Positions 29,986 to 38,649 of a stretch of DNA of 64,000 nt are shown piece after piece; within the stretch, counting starts at the first letter, position 1; every line of letters begins with the position of its first letter. The notes under the pieces are model-generated. The model was not told where the DNA came from. It saw only the letters and a list, made by a program, of their open reading frames with translations, and did not search any database. The translations under genes were made by a program, and so were the position numbers. Source of the stretch: Proteus penneri (GTDB lineage: Bacteria > Pseudomonadota > Gammaproteobacteria > Enterobacterales > Enterobacteriaceae); assembly GCF_003144535.1 (NCBI RefSeq), contig NZ_PHFJ01000001.1:434001-498000 (forward strand), in the 5' to 3' direction.

Positions 29986-30207
29986 TTATTGACGATAGGC
30001 TGTTTTAATTTGGCTAATCGTATTGCGGAAAGTCTCTGCTTGTTTTTCGTCATCAACTTCAGCAATAGCACGTTCAATATTTAAAATAACACGCCCAGCA
30101 TCTGCTTGACCTAATGCTTTTAACATATAGGTGACTAGTGTTTTTAAGCAAGCCACTTCTTCTGCTAATGTTTCCACATCTGCTTGTGTTTTAAACTTCT
30201 CGTTCAT
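29986..30207 (-). CDS. yecF: DUF2594 family protein YecF
   Basis: This 73-residue cytoplasmic protein matches E. coli YecF (74 residues), notably in the segments EVACLKTLVTYMLKALGQ, ADAGRVILNIE and the QIKTAYRQ end. It is probably all helical. Its function is not known. AAGGAACG precedes the ATG. In E. coli it sits by sdiA/uvrY, whereas here it is divergent from an NAD(P)HX dehydratase gene. Confidence 0.9.
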   Translation of the reverse strand: MNEKFKTQADVETLAEEVACLKTLVTYMLKALGQADAGRVILNIERAIAEVDDEKQAETFRNTISQIKTAYRQ

Positions 30208-30481
30208 TATTTACGTTCCTTTGTTTTCAATTTATAAATCATATCAAGCGAGATCATTAGAATAGCAAAGTCTCAGCAAGGTATGAATAGTGATAATGAA
30301 AGCATTTTATCATATTGAAATGGTTAGCATGATAAAGAGATAAAATAGCTAGTGCCCCCATTTATTTGTTGAAATCACGCTATACTTTGAACGTTATGTT
30401 TTGAACGTTAATACAAGCCGAATGTGGTAAAGCAATCATTGCAAGAAATCAGAAGAAATGCAGAAAAACAGGGAGAATAAT

Positions 30482-31366
30482 ATGAATGAAGAACAACTAT
30501 TACAGGCGATCACTCATTATCCCGCACTTTATCAGCGTAAATCAGGAAATACACATAAAGGGACATTTGGCACATTAGGCATTGTAGGTAGTGCGGAAGG
30601 AATGAGCGGTGCTATTGTGTTAGCAGGTAAAAGTGCATTAAAAGCAGGATGTGGAAAAGTATTTCTCGGTTTTGCTCAGCCACAACTTCCTCTCCCTTTT
30701 ATTGATAGTGCGCCAGAACTTATGCTTAAAACAGCACAAGAATTAATAAATCGGCAAGATATTTCTGCTTGGGCGATTGGCTGTGGATTGGGATTATCTG
30801 CAAATTCTGAAAAGATCTTATCAATAGCTTTAGCACAGCGTAATGAAGATAGACCTTATGTTTTTGATGCGGATGCATTAGTGTTAATGGCTAAATTTAA
30901 ATCAGCACTCTCACTTAATCAGCACTGTGTTTTAACCCCACATCCTAAAGAAGCGTCTATTTTGCTTAATTGCACACTCAATGATATTCAAAATAATAGA
31001 GAAGAAGCGGCAAAAGAAATTGCGAAAACTTATCATTGTTGGGCCATTATTAAAGGTCAAAATACAGTTATTACTTCTCCTGCAGGGGAGATAATAATTA
31101 ATAGAACAGGTAACAGTGGATTATCAACAGCAGGGAGTGGTGATGTGCTAACAGGCGTGATGGGAAGTTTTTTAGCACAAGGGATGACAATGTCTGATGC
31201 GGTAAGAAGTGCAGTTTGGATACATGGAATGTCGGCGGATATCTTAGTTAAAAAAGGTATTGGTCCAATAGGATTAACTGCATCAGAATTGATTGATTCG
31301 ATCCGCAATATTCGCAATCAAATATGGACGTTAACACAGCAACATAATGCAAATTATTTTGAATAA
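30482..31366 (+). CDS. nnrD: ADP-dependent NAD(P)H-hydrate dehydratase, stand-alone
   Basis: This enzyme repairs damaged NADH/NADPH (the 6-hydrate form), using ADP. The ribokinase-like fold shows in GTLGIVGSAEGMSGA near residue 32, LTPHPKEAS near 157 and the catalytic NSGLSTAGSGDVLTG near 213. It has only the dehydratase domain (294 residues); E. coli has it fused to the epimerase NnrE, which is not seen in this window. I chose the ATG at 30482 because GGGAGA lies before it. Confidence 0.9.
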   Translation: MNEEQLLQAITHYPALYQRKSGNTHKGTFGTLGIVGSAEGMSGAIVLAGKSALKAGCGKVFLGFAQPQLPLPFIDSAPELMLKTAQELINRQDISAWAIGCGLGLSANSEKILSIALAQRNEDRPYVFDADALVLMAKFKSALSLNQHCVLTPHPKEASILLNCTLNDIQNNREEAAKEIAKTYHCWAIIKGQNTVITSPAGEIIINRTGNSGLSTAGSGDVLTGVMGSFLAQGMTMSDAVRSAVWIHGMSADILVKKGIGPIGLTASELIDSIRNIRNQIWTLTQQHNANYFE

Positions 31367-31508
31367 TCACTTTTATTTTTTAGCTTAACATATTAATAAT
31401 TAAAGTAGGTTTATATTAAGATTAGGTTGTTTTTAGTTAATTCACTCACAGTAATCTTTGGGTTATTGCGATAGGATTAAGGTAAATGGAGAGTTGAGAG
31501 GAGTTATT

Positions 31509-31937
31509 ATGTATAAAACGATTTTAGTGCCTATTGATATTGTGGAAGAAGAGTTAACCAGTAAAGCGGTACGACATGCTGTGTATTTAGCAAAAGAAAC
31601 AGGAGCTAACTTACATTTAATTCATGTTCTTCCTATCTCTTCAGCAATCATTAATGCTTATTCATTGGGTTATCCAGAAATTAAAGATAAAGCAACAGTA
31701 AAAGCAGAAAATGATATGCAAATATTGGTAGATTCGGTGGATTTGCCTGCTGAAAAGGTCGCTTATACGGTTACTTTTGGCTCGCCTCGTGATGAAATTT
31801 TAGTCACAGCAAAAGATATTCAAGCAGACTTAATTGTGATTGGCTCACGTAGACCTAATATTAGCACTCATTTATTAGGCTCTACAGCTGCGGGAGTTGT
31901 TCGCTATGCTGAAATTTCAGTTTTAGTTGTTCGTTAA
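31509..31937 (+). CDS. universal stress protein, UspF-like (first copy)
   Basis: This 142-residue cytoplasmic protein begins MYKTILVPIDI like enteric UspF and has the nucleotide-binding tail G-x2-...-G-x9-G (IGSRRPNISTHLLGSTAAG, near residues 112-130) ending ILVVR-like SVLVVR. The ATG at 31509 is preceded by GAGAGGAG. It is similar to the copy at 32461; the two flank a small membrane protein. Confidence 0.9.
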   Translation: MYKTILVPIDIVEEELTSKAVRHAVYLAKETGANLHLIHVLPISSAIINAYSLGYPEIKDKATVKAENDMQILVDSVDLPAEKVAYTVTFGSPRDEILVTAKDIQADLIVIGSRRPNISTHLLGSTAAGVVRYAEISVLVVR

Positions 31938-32055
31938 TATATTACTAATATGCTATGAGCATCCCTCATAGCATATTTTTTAGTTTTTTTGCGTAGCTTA
32001 TCTTATTTATTTCATCAGCAGTTTATTGAATAAACAGTCTAGAAAGTGGATAAGA

Positions 32056-32394
32056 ATGGAAAAATTTACCGAAGAACTTTTAAGGCTCGATCATTTTATT
32101 CTACGCATCTTACGCTATTATGTAATAGGCTCTATTTTCTTTTTTTTAGGATTATTACCAGGCGTATTAGGATTTTATTTAATTGAAGGGCATACCTTTA
32201 TGGAATCTTCATTAAATGCAATCTCTATGTTAAGTGGCCAACCCGTAGAGCCAGCACCTGCAACCCCAACAGGACGCTTTTTTATTGCAATCTATGGTTT
32301 ATTTCTTCAGTGTGTTTTTATTTTATCAATTGGGCTTGTAGTGACACCTTTTATTCATCGACAATTGCATAAATGGCATCTTGAAGAAGATTAA
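32056..32394 (+). CDS. small two-helix membrane protein resembling a potassium-channel pore module
   Basis: I do not recognise a named family. The 112 residues are laid out like a 2-TM channel subunit: an amphipathic start (1-20), a first helix (about 21-44), a re-entrant-looking stretch TFMESSLNAISMLSGQ (about 47-62), a proline-rich turn, and a second helix (about 75-100) ending in a basic tail. In potassium channels the stretch after the pore helix is TVGYG; here it is SGQPVEP, so it would not select potassium. The ATG at 32056 gives the shortest cytoplasmic start; an ATG at 32026 is possible but lacks a good ribosome binding site. Its place between two UspF-like genes suggests a stress-linked membrane role. 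Confidence 0.65.
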   Translation: MEKFTEELLRLDHFILRILRYYVIGSIFFFLGLLPGVLGFYLIEGHTFMESSLNAISMLSGQPVEPAPATPTGRFFIAIYGLFLQCVFILSIGLVVTPFIHRQLHKWHLEED

Positions 32395-32460
32395 ATAAGC
32401 AAGCTGAGGGGTTAACGCTACAATAATAAACAGACAATAATCTGATAATGAGGAGTTGCT

Positions 32461-32898
32461 ATGTACAAGACAATTCTAGTACCTGTTGATATTTCAGAAG
32501 ATGAGTTAACGACTAAAGCCTTACAACATGCTGTTTATATTGCCAAATTAGAAGGTGCGAAACTGCATCTTTTCCATGCTATTCCTGATATTTCACGTTT
32601 CTCTATTAGTTATAGTTACCATTATGACATGCTCAGTTCTTTTGCAAATAAAGCACTTGAGCGAGTACAAGAACAACTGCAAGAATTAGCTAATAGTATT
32701 GATTTACCAAATGAACAAGTTGAATTTTCAGCTGTATTTGGTTCTGTAAGAGATAAGGTTTTAGAACTCGCTGAAAAAATTCATGCTGATTTGATTGTAA
32801 TAGGCTCTCGTCGGCCAAGTATTTCAACACACCTATTGGGATCGAATGCATCAGGTATTGTCGCTTATGCTAAACAATCCGTGTTAGTCGTTCGCTAA
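32461..32898 (+). CDS. universal stress protein, UspF-like (second copy)
   Basis: This encodes 145 residues, starting MYKTILVPVDISEDELT, closer to enteric UspF than the first copy. The ATP-binding tail IGSRRPSISTHLLGSNASG is intact. GAGGAG precedes the ATG. It follows the channel-like gene by 66 bases and is closed by a strong terminator, so the three genes may be one unit. Confidence 0.9.
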   Translation: MYKTILVPVDISEDELTTKALQHAVYIAKLEGAKLHLFHAIPDISRFSISYSYHYDMLSSFANKALERVQEQLQELANSIDLPNEQVEFSAVFGSVRDKVLELAEKIHADLIVIGSRRPSISTHLLGSNASGIVAYAKQSVLVVR

Positions 32899-32927
32899 CA
32901 TTTTTATAAAATTAGAAATTAGTACGC

Positions 32928-32956
32928 AACCCCTAAATCCCTATTTAGGGGTTTTT
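32928..32956 (+). terminator. terminator after the second usp gene
   Basis: AACCCCTAAAT (32928-32938) pairs with ATTTAGGGGTT (32943-32953) around four bases and continues in T. Confidence 0.92.
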
Positions 32957-33284
32957 ATTTTTGCATACAAGCATGGTTAATTTTAGATTGATTTGTGAAT
33001 GTAATTGCTTAAATTAGTTTATAAAGCACTTTGTATGAGTGTTTTTTATTAAACCAGTAATAGCTATTTGATTGAGCAAGTTAAAAATAAGAGAAGGTAT
33101 TTTATCATTACACCGTACTTCTTATGTCAATATTTATAACCATCCATCTATAAAATTGATCTGCTTACTGCCTAAAATATTTTATTTGTTCATAATAGTA
33201 GTGAAAGATGATAGAGCGAGGAGCGGACTATGCGATAAAGTTTATAGTCGTAATAGCTCGTTTTGATTAAAACTAAGGCATAGT

Positions 33285-34088
33285 ATGGATAATGAGATAA
33301 TGGCGGAGTGCACTGCCATTTCACAAGATAAACAGCGTGAAATTACTAAGTTATGTATTCAAACTGCGCTGTTGCTATTGCAACATGGTGCAGAAAGTAT
33401 GCTGGTTGAACAGCTTTCAACTCGTCTAGGTTTAGCTTTAGGTGTACATCAAGTCGAAAGTGCAATTTCTGCTAATGCGGTTGTATTAACCACTATTGTT
33501 AACGGGCATTGCCAAACATCAACACGAAAGATAGTCGACCGTGGCATTAATATGCATGTTGTGACAGAAGTTCAGCATATTGTTATTTTGGTCGAACATC
33601 ACCTAGCAGATATTTATGAAGCAAGAAAACGATTTGAGCATATAAAACCATTACGTTATCCACGTTGGGCGATTATTTTTATGGTTGCCTTATCGTGTGG
33701 TTGTTTCTCTAAACTAAATGGTGGTAATTGGGATGGCTTTTTAGTTTCTGCTATTGGCGGTGGCCTTGGTATGTTTGTCCGCCAAGTATTAACACATCGT
33801 CAAATGAATCCATTAATTAATTTCTGTATTACGGCATTTGTAGCGACTTCAGTCTCAGGTCTATTATTAAAACTCTCTTATTTTCAAACTACGGCGACTA
33901 TTTCAATGGCTGCCAGCGTCTTATTATTAGTTCCCGGATTTCCTTTAATTAATGCTGTTGCTGATATGTTTAAAGGGCACGTTAATACTGGCTTAGCGCG
34001 TTGGGCAATGGCAACAATGTTAACATTGGCAACCTGTTTAGGGGTTATTTTAGCTATGGCAGTATGGGGGTTAAGAGATTGGGCATAA
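33285..34088 (+). CDS. yjjP: succinate exporter subunit YjjP (ThrE family)
   Basis: YjjP with YjjB forms a split ThrE-type exporter, shown in E. coli to export succinate under anaerobic conditions. The 267-residue protein has the ThrE N-terminal cytoplasmic domain ([20 protein letters not shown]) and then about five membrane segments (from residue 125). AAGG lies before the ATG. It overlaps yjjB by ten bases. Confidence 0.92.
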   Translation: MDNEIMAECTAISQDKQREITKLCIQTALLLLQHGAESMLVEQLSTRLGLALGVHQVESAISANAVVLTTIVNGHCQTSTRKIVDRGINMHVVTEVQHIVILVEHHLADIYEARKRFEHIKPLRYPRWAIIFMVALSCGCFSKLNGGNWDGFLVSAIGGGLGMFVRQVLTHRQMNPLINFCITAFVATSVSGLLLKLSYFQTTATISMAASVLLLVPGFPLINAVADMFKGHVNTGLARWAMATMLTLATCLGVILAMAVWGLRDWA

Positions 34089-34552
34089 TAACGATAATCC
34101 TTACCTTGATTGAAGATATGATTTTAGCAGCTATTCCTGCTGTGGGTTTTGCGATGGTATTTAATGTGCCTATAAGAGCATTAAAATATTGTGCACTATT
34201 AGGAGCAATAGGCCATGGCTCTCGTACTGTATTAGTAATGAGTGGTATGAATATTGAATGGGCAAGTTTTTGTGCTGCTATTTTAGTGGGGTGCATTGGT
34301 ATTCAGTGGTCACGCTGGTGGCTTGCACATCCAAAAGTCTTTACTGTTGCTGCTGTTATTCCGATGTTTCCCGGAATAAATGCATATATAGCGATGATCT
34401 CAGTGGTGAAGTTAACGCAAATTGGTTATAGCGCAGAAATTTTTGAAGCTTTAGTTACTAATTTCCTTAAAGCTTCATTTATTGTCGGTGCGCTTTCTAT
34501 CGGGCTATCTTTGCCGGGATTATGGTTATATCGCAAGCGTCCGAGTGTATAA
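34079..34552 (+). CDS. yjjB: succinate exporter subunit YjjB
   Basis: This is the smaller membrane half of the exporter, with about four or five helices ([37 protein letters not shown]). I chose a TTG start at 34079: it gives 157 residues, the exact length of E. coli YjjB, aligns from the first residue ([14 protein letters not shown]), and GGGGG lies upstream. This start is inside the end of yjjP, which implies coupled translation. Starts further upstream would add residues in the wrong frame of yjjP. Confidence 0.9.
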   Translation: MGIITIILTLIEDMILAAIPAVGFAMVFNVPIRALKYCALLGAIGHGSRTVLVMSGMNIEWASFCAAILVGCIGIQWSRWWLAHPKVFTVAAVIPMFPGINAYIAMISVVKLTQIGYSAEIFEALVTNFLKASFIVGALSIGLSLPGLWLYRKRPSV

Positions 34553-34556
34553 TGAC

Positions 34557-34739
34557 TTATATTGCGTGTTGCAGAGAGTTTAATGTAATATCCAATTCAT
34601 TTTTATCGGAAATAATAATTTGAATTCGTAATTTATTTTCAGATTCTAAACTGGCATGTGCTTTAACATCTTCGTTATTCGCATGCTTTTTTGTTATTTC
34701 GACTAATTCATCCATCAAATTCAGCATATTCTCATTCAT
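34557..34739 (-). CDS. possible small cytoplasmic protein of unknown function
   Basis: This frame encodes 60 residues starting MNENMLNLMDELVEITKK, preceded by GGAG at a usable distance (about ten bases). It is hydrophilic, with a helical start and a strand-rich second half (KLRIQIIISDKNELDITL). I recognise no family. Convergent to yjjB with a gap of four bases. Confidence 0.45.
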   Translation of the reverse strand: MNENMLNLMDELVEITKKHANNEDVKAHASLESENKLRIQIIISDKNELDITLNSLQHAI

Positions 34740-34992
34740 TTTTAAGTTTCTCCAAATCATTGATGGATTAAACCATAGCAAATCCCCTTTACGTTAATGT
34801 CGAGAATAACGGCTTTTTCTATCACCATTCACGCTTATTGTTTTATTTTTTATATAAAAAATAGCAAGAAAGATTGCCAAAAATAAATAAAAAAAAGGTA
34901 AGATTAGGCGAAATAAAAATAAGATTATCAGTTGGTTATTAAAGATAATTCTTATTGGGTTTAATAAAACAAAGAGTAAGGCAGATACCACT

Positions 34993-35970
34993 TTGAGAAA
35001 AATATTACACTATACCGCGATTGTGTTGGGTTTGTTTTTTATTACGCTAAATATTCAAGCACAGGCACCTGAAAATTTTACAAAAGCGAAAGAGATAGCA
35101 AAAGAACGTATTTATTATGATCAAAATCAAAAGTCACAAGGTACTATTTATTGTGGTTGTGATTGGAAATGGGTAGGTAAATCTGGAGGGCGTGTTGATT
35201 TAGCTAGTTGTGGCTATAAAGTCAGAACCCAGCAAACAAGAGCGGAACGTATAGAGTGGGAGCACATTGTACCTGCATGGGTTTTTGGTCATCAACGTCA
35301 ATGTTGGCAAAATGGAGGCCGAACTAATTGTGTGAAAAACGATCCTATATTTGGCAAGATTGAAGCAGATTTACACAATTTGGCGCCATCTATAGGTGAA
35401 GTTAATGGCGATCGTAGCAATTTTAGTTTTGGGCAATTACCTGTACAAGCGCCTTACTATTATGGTCAATGCCATAGTCGCGTTGATTTTGCTTCACGAA
35501 CCTTTGAACCTCGTAATGAAGTTAAAGGCCAAGTAGCAAGGGTTTATTTCTACTTACATGATCGCTATAACCTTTCTATGTCACGTCAGCAACAACAGTT
35601 ATTAATGGCTTGGGATAAAGCTTATCCACCAACAGCATGGGAAAAAGAGCGTGATAATCGTATTGCTCGTATTGTTGGATATCACAATCCCTTTGTGACA
35701 GGTGAAATGAAATGGCAATTAGGGCATAAAAATAGTGGTATCGGATTAGTTGCAACAAATAGTACGCAGACCACTAAAATTGAAACATCTAAACAAGTAA
35801 ATGCATCACAATCTGAAAGTATTAAAGGTAATATAAATAGCAAGATCTACCATTTTGCACATTGCTCCGGTTATAAAACAATGTCAGATAAAAATGCGGT
35901 TTTGTTTAAAACGGAGAGTGAAGCAATTAAGGCTGGTTACCGTTTAGCTAATAACTGTAAACAACCCTAA
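34993..35970 (+). CDS. endA: periplasmic endonuclease I with a C-terminal Ada-like domain
   Basis: Endonuclease I degrades double-stranded DNA in the periplasm. Residues 1-22 form a signal peptide. The nuclease core has the expected cysteines and the beta-beta-alpha metal motif: RIEWEHIVPAWVFGHQRQCW near residue 90 and DLHNLAPSIGEVNGDRSNF near 127. At 325 residues it is about 90 longer than enteric EndA (235). The extra end (about 280-325: SKIYHFAHCSGY ... EAIKAGYRLANNC) looks like the small Ada-type metal-binding domain, with Cys291 and Cys322. The start is TTG with AGTAAGG about eleven bases before it; no ATG is available before the signal peptide. Confidence 0.9.
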   Translation: MRKILHYTAIVLGLFFITLNIQAQAPENFTKAKEIAKERIYYDQNQKSQGTIYCGCDWKWVGKSGGRVDLASCGYKVRTQQTRAERIEWEHIVPAWVFGHQRQCWQNGGRTNCVKNDPIFGKIEADLHNLAPSIGEVNGDRSNFSFGQLPVQAPYYYGQCHSRVDFASRTFEPRNEVKGQVARVYFYLHDRYNLSMSRQQQQLLMAWDKAYPPTAWEKERDNRIARIVGYHNPFVTGEMKWQLGHKNSGIGLVATNSTQTTKIETSKQVNASQSESIKGNINSKIYHFAHCSGYKTMSDKNAVLFKTESEAIKAGYRLANNCKQP

Positions 35971-35975
35971 TCGTA

Positions 35976-36419
35976 TTACATCCAACGACGAACGTGGCGA
36001 CAATATTGTTGCCACGCTTGCGGAAATAACTCACTTAAGATTTTCTCTTCACGTACTATCGTATAGCGATCAGTAATAAAGTAAAACGCAATTGCTGCAC
36101 CCAAAAATCCCCAATTACCAAAAATAAAAAACAACCCAATACTAATGTCTAAAAAGCCGAGATACATAGGATTGCGACTTATTTTATAAGGACCACTTGT
36201 GACTAATTGTCGAGGTGTGTGATTGGGATTAGGAGACGTTTTTTGTTTAATAAAAAATGAAAGGCAATAAAAAAGCCAGATCCCAGAAGTCGTAATGGTG
36301 AGTAAACCGAGGTAAAAAAAGAAGCCCATTTTGAGAGAACCAGAGTGAAGTTCAAAACCAATAAATGGAATTAGGTTAAGTAGTAACCAATAAATAAAAG
36401 GTAATCGCAAGAAATTCAT
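35976..36419 (-). CDS. isoprenylcysteine carboxyl methyltransferase family membrane protein
   Basis: This 147-residue inner-membrane protein has about four hydrophobic segments and the ICMT/phospholipid methyltransferase motif LVTSGPYKISRNPMYLG near residue 75, with the later RYTIVREEKIL...FPQAWQQYCRHVRRW segment that binds S-adenosylmethionine. The natural substrate of bacterial members is generally unknown. Confidence 0.85.
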   Translation of the reverse strand: MNFLRLPFIYWLLLNLIPFIGFELHSGSLKMGFFFYLGLLTITTSGIWLFYCLSFFIKQKTSPNPNHTPRQLVTSGPYKISRNPMYLGFLDISIGLFFIFGNWGFLGAAIAFYFITDRYTIVREEKILSELFPQAWQQYCRHVRRWM

Positions 36420-36507
36420 TTACTCCCCCCAAAAATAACACTTATTGTTATTTTTATGTTAAGTCCATCTCGTTATAAATCATCTTAGTATTGAAAATAT
36501 TTTTCTT

Positions 36508-36529
36508 TTGTCATTATACTGTCATAAAG
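36508..36529 (+). promoter_or_regulatory. Pho box upstream of phoH
   Basis: TTGTCAT-TATA-CTGTCAT-AAAG is two 7-base PhoB half sites (one of them a perfect CTGTCAT) spaced by four bases, the exact layout of a Pho box. It lies 242 bases before phoH and just upstream of a long leader. E. coli phoH is a known PhoB target. Confidence 0.85.
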
Positions 36530-36566
36530 CTTCGTTAATTTTCACTCTAACTCCATGATGGGGAAT

Positions 36567-36665
36567 ATGAATGACAGAAGCAATGGAAATATCTCGTTAC
36601 TCACAGAAAACCGGCAACAACCGTTCATTGATGTTTAATGTTCAGGATTGTGACCGGTTTTTTTG
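36567..36665 (+). terminator. phoH leader: short open frames ending in a terminator-like hairpin
   Basis: ACCGG (36610-36614 region) with the following CAACAA can pair with TTGTGACCGG (36648-36657), and the right arm runs into seven T. It lies between the Pho box and phoH, so it could cut transcription short. Just upstream, GGGG precedes an ATG at 36567 that opens a 23-codon frame (MNDRSNGNISLL...) ending inside the loop; an overlapping ATG at 36571 opens a 37-codon frame running through the hairpin. Translation of such a leader could decide whether the hairpin forms. Confidence 0.5.
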
Positions 36666-36770
36666 TTTTCTGCGACTAGACAGAGTCTGAAGGGGACTCA
36701 TCGGTAAGTGAATGGAATACAAACAGAGATGTCGATGACTTTTTGAAGACTAACAAGGGTAAATACCACT

Positions 36771-37556
36771 ATGAGTAGACAAAAAGCAGCAACACGTTTA
36801 CGCCGAGAAAATAAACGCACTTCACGTAAAGAACAACGTAATGGGGCATACCGAGATAATGTTATGGTTTTACCGGGATTTGGGGATATTGATACTATTG
36901 GCATGGCGAGAGAAAAACGTGATGAACGTGTGTTATCTCCTCGCAATGAAGTGCAACGCCAATATATGAATGCAATAAAGCATCAGAATCTTATTTTTGC
37001 TACAGGGGAAGCCGGCTGTGGTAAAACGTTCCTCAGTGCTGCAATGGCTGCCGATGCTTTAATTCATAAAGAAATAGAACGTATCATTGTTACTCGACCT
37101 GTGTTGCAGGCTGATGAAGATCTCGGTTTCTTGCCTGGTGATATTGCTGAAAAGTTTGCACCCTATTTTCGTCCTGTCTACGACGTATTAGTGAAACGTT
37201 TAGGTGCTTCATTCTTACAATATTGTTTACGTCCTGAAATTGGAAAAGTTGAAATTGCACCTTTTGCTTATATGCGAGGCCGTACTTTTGAAAATGCATT
37301 TGTTATTTTAGATGAAGCACAGAATGTTACTGTTAATCAAATGAAGCTATTCTTAACCAGAATGGGTGAAAATGTCACTGTTGTGGTCAATGGAGATATT
37401 ACACAGTGTGATTTACCTTCTGGTGTATCGTCTGGATTAGCGGATGCTCTTATTCGATTTGAGGCTAATAGTCGAGTAGGTGTGATTAAATTTATGCAAG
37501 AAGATTGTGTACGTTCTACATTATGCCAGCATGTATTAGCTGCTTATAATAATTAA
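36771..37556 (+). CDS. phoH: phosphate-starvation-inducible ATPase PhoH
   Basis: PhoH is a cytoplasmic P-loop protein, likely an RNA-handling ATPase, made on phosphate limitation. The 261 residues open with a basic stretch (SRQKAATRLRRENKR), then show Walker A GEAGCGKT (79-86), TRPVLQADEDLGFLPGD, and Walker B FVILDEAQN near residue 172. The match to the E. coli PhoH core is very high. Start ATG at 36771 preceded by AAGGG. Confidence 0.95.
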   Translation: MSRQKAATRLRRENKRTSRKEQRNGAYRDNVMVLPGFGDIDTIGMAREKRDERVLSPRNEVQRQYMNAIKHQNLIFATGEAGCGKTFLSAAMAADALIHKEIERIIVTRPVLQADEDLGFLPGDIAEKFAPYFRPVYDVLVKRLGASFLQYCLRPEIGKVEIAPFAYMRGRTFENAFVILDEAQNVTVNQMKLFLTRMGENVTVVVNGDITQCDLPSGVSSGLADALIRFEANSRVGVIKFMQEDCVRSTLCQHVLAAYNN

Positions 37557-37584
37557 ATAGAACAGAAGAATTTTATATTGAGTG

Positions 37585-37616
37585 AAAAAGGCCACATTAA
37601 TATGTGGTCTTTTTTA
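37585..37616 (+). terminator. terminator of phoH
   Basis: AAAAAGGCCACAT (37585-37597) pairs with TATGTGGTCTTTTTT (37601-37615) with a G-U pair and a tiny loop, ending in six T. Confidence 0.9.
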
Positions 37617-38012
37617 TTGATTTTTTAGATTTTATTTTTATCTATTTTTTTATTAATCAAGGAATAATTAATTCAAATAAATAATTCCAATGATGTTTTT
37701 TAGTATTTTTTTAGATTTGTTATTAATAAATTAACTGTTATTGTTTTTATATTTATTGTTTTTTGTGTTTATTATCTATGAATTTTGTAATGAAATTAAA
37801 TTTTAATGTTCTATATGTTGGTAAAGAGTGGTTGCTAATTATATTTGACTTAAATCACAATTTTTAAAAAATAAAAAAATTTTATTTGTTGAGTTTTTAA
37901 AGTATGGCTAATATCAAATTGACTAGGGTATCCTTTCACACCTTTAGTTAATGATGGCAATAATAGAATCTTATTTTTGCTAATTAAATATTTATCTATT
38001 CTGGAGTTATAT
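37617..38012. other. AT-rich upstream region of the second fimbrial operon
   Basis: No gene is seen in these 396 bases. The end carries the TGGAG ribosome binding site of the pilin gene and probably its promoter. I saw no invertible-element repeats and no regulator gene here. Confidence 0.45.
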
Positions 38013-38603
38013 ATGTTTAAAAATAAACTCCCACTGTCATTATTATCAGTGGCTATATTGTCGTCGTCGGCATTTGCTGCAACAAATAGCGCAGGAGGAA
38101 TAATTTCTTTCTCTGGTGCTATTAGTGATACCACTTGTACTATTAATGGAGGAAATAGTGCGGACTTTTCTATTCTATTAGATCCTATTACCGTAACGGA
38201 TGCAGGAACAACAGCAAATACTGTTATTGCCAAAAATCAAAAAGAGTTTGCTTTGACATTCTCTGATTGTGCTCCAGCATCTACACCAAGTGGCAGTAAT
38301 TTAAAGATACATTTCTCATCTGCAAATACTATTTCAACAAGTGGATTATATTTAGTCAATGATACTGCGAATGAAAATGATCCATTAGTTGCAAAGAATG
38401 TTGGTTTTAGTTTATCAACACCTGCTGCGCCAACAGTTGCTATACCTCTAAATGCAACTTTTGATACAGGTATTAAAGGCGATAAAACAGCGCCAGATTC
38501 AGATACTCTACGCTTAATTGCCAGTTACTATAAAACAAATGCAACAGCAGCTAAAACAGGACCTGTACACTCTAACGTTATTTATACAGTATCTTATTTA
38601 TAA
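38013..38603 (+). CDS. fimbrial major subunit of the second operon
   Basis: This pilin-family protein has 196 residues. The signal peptide is about 1-22 (SVAILSSSAFA). The mature protein starts ATNSAGGIISFSGAISDTTCTING and has the second cysteine in TFSDCAPA; the C-terminus ends NVIYTVSYL with the tyrosine typical of donor-strand pilins. The ATG at 38013 is chosen because it starts the signal peptide and follows TGGAG. The strong hairpin right after it suggests that it is the abundant subunit. Confidence 0.88.
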   Translation: MFKNKLPLSLLSVAILSSSAFAATNSAGGIISFSGAISDTTCTINGGNSADFSILLDPITVTDAGTTANTVIAKNQKEFALTFSDCAPASTPSGSNLKIHFSSANTISTSGLYLVNDTANENDPLVAKNVGFSLSTPAAPTVAIPLNATFDTGIKGDKTAPDSDTLRLIASYYKTNATAAKTGPVHSNVIYTVSYL

Positions 38604-38606
38604 TAT

Positions 38607-38638
38607 AAAAAGCCAGACTCAATGGGTCTGGCTTTTTT
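38607..38638 (+). terminator. strong hairpin between pilin and chaperone genes
   Basis: AAAAAGCCAGAC (38607-38618) pairs with GTCTGGCTTTTT (38626-38637 region) and ends in six T, only about a dozen bases before the chaperone ATG at 38650. It looks like a full terminator, so chaperone, usher and adhesin depend on read-through. Confidence 0.85.
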
Positions 38639-38649
38639 GGGTGCTTATA

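Noticed and set aside
33072-33266. 64-codon frame before yjjP
   Set aside because: TTG start without a ribosome binding site, no domain, and it lies in a gap that should hold the yjjP promoter.
34794-34991. 65-codon hydrophobic frame antisense to the region before endA
   Set aside because: Hydrophobicity here comes from T-rich DNA; no ribosome binding site and it covers the endA promoter region.
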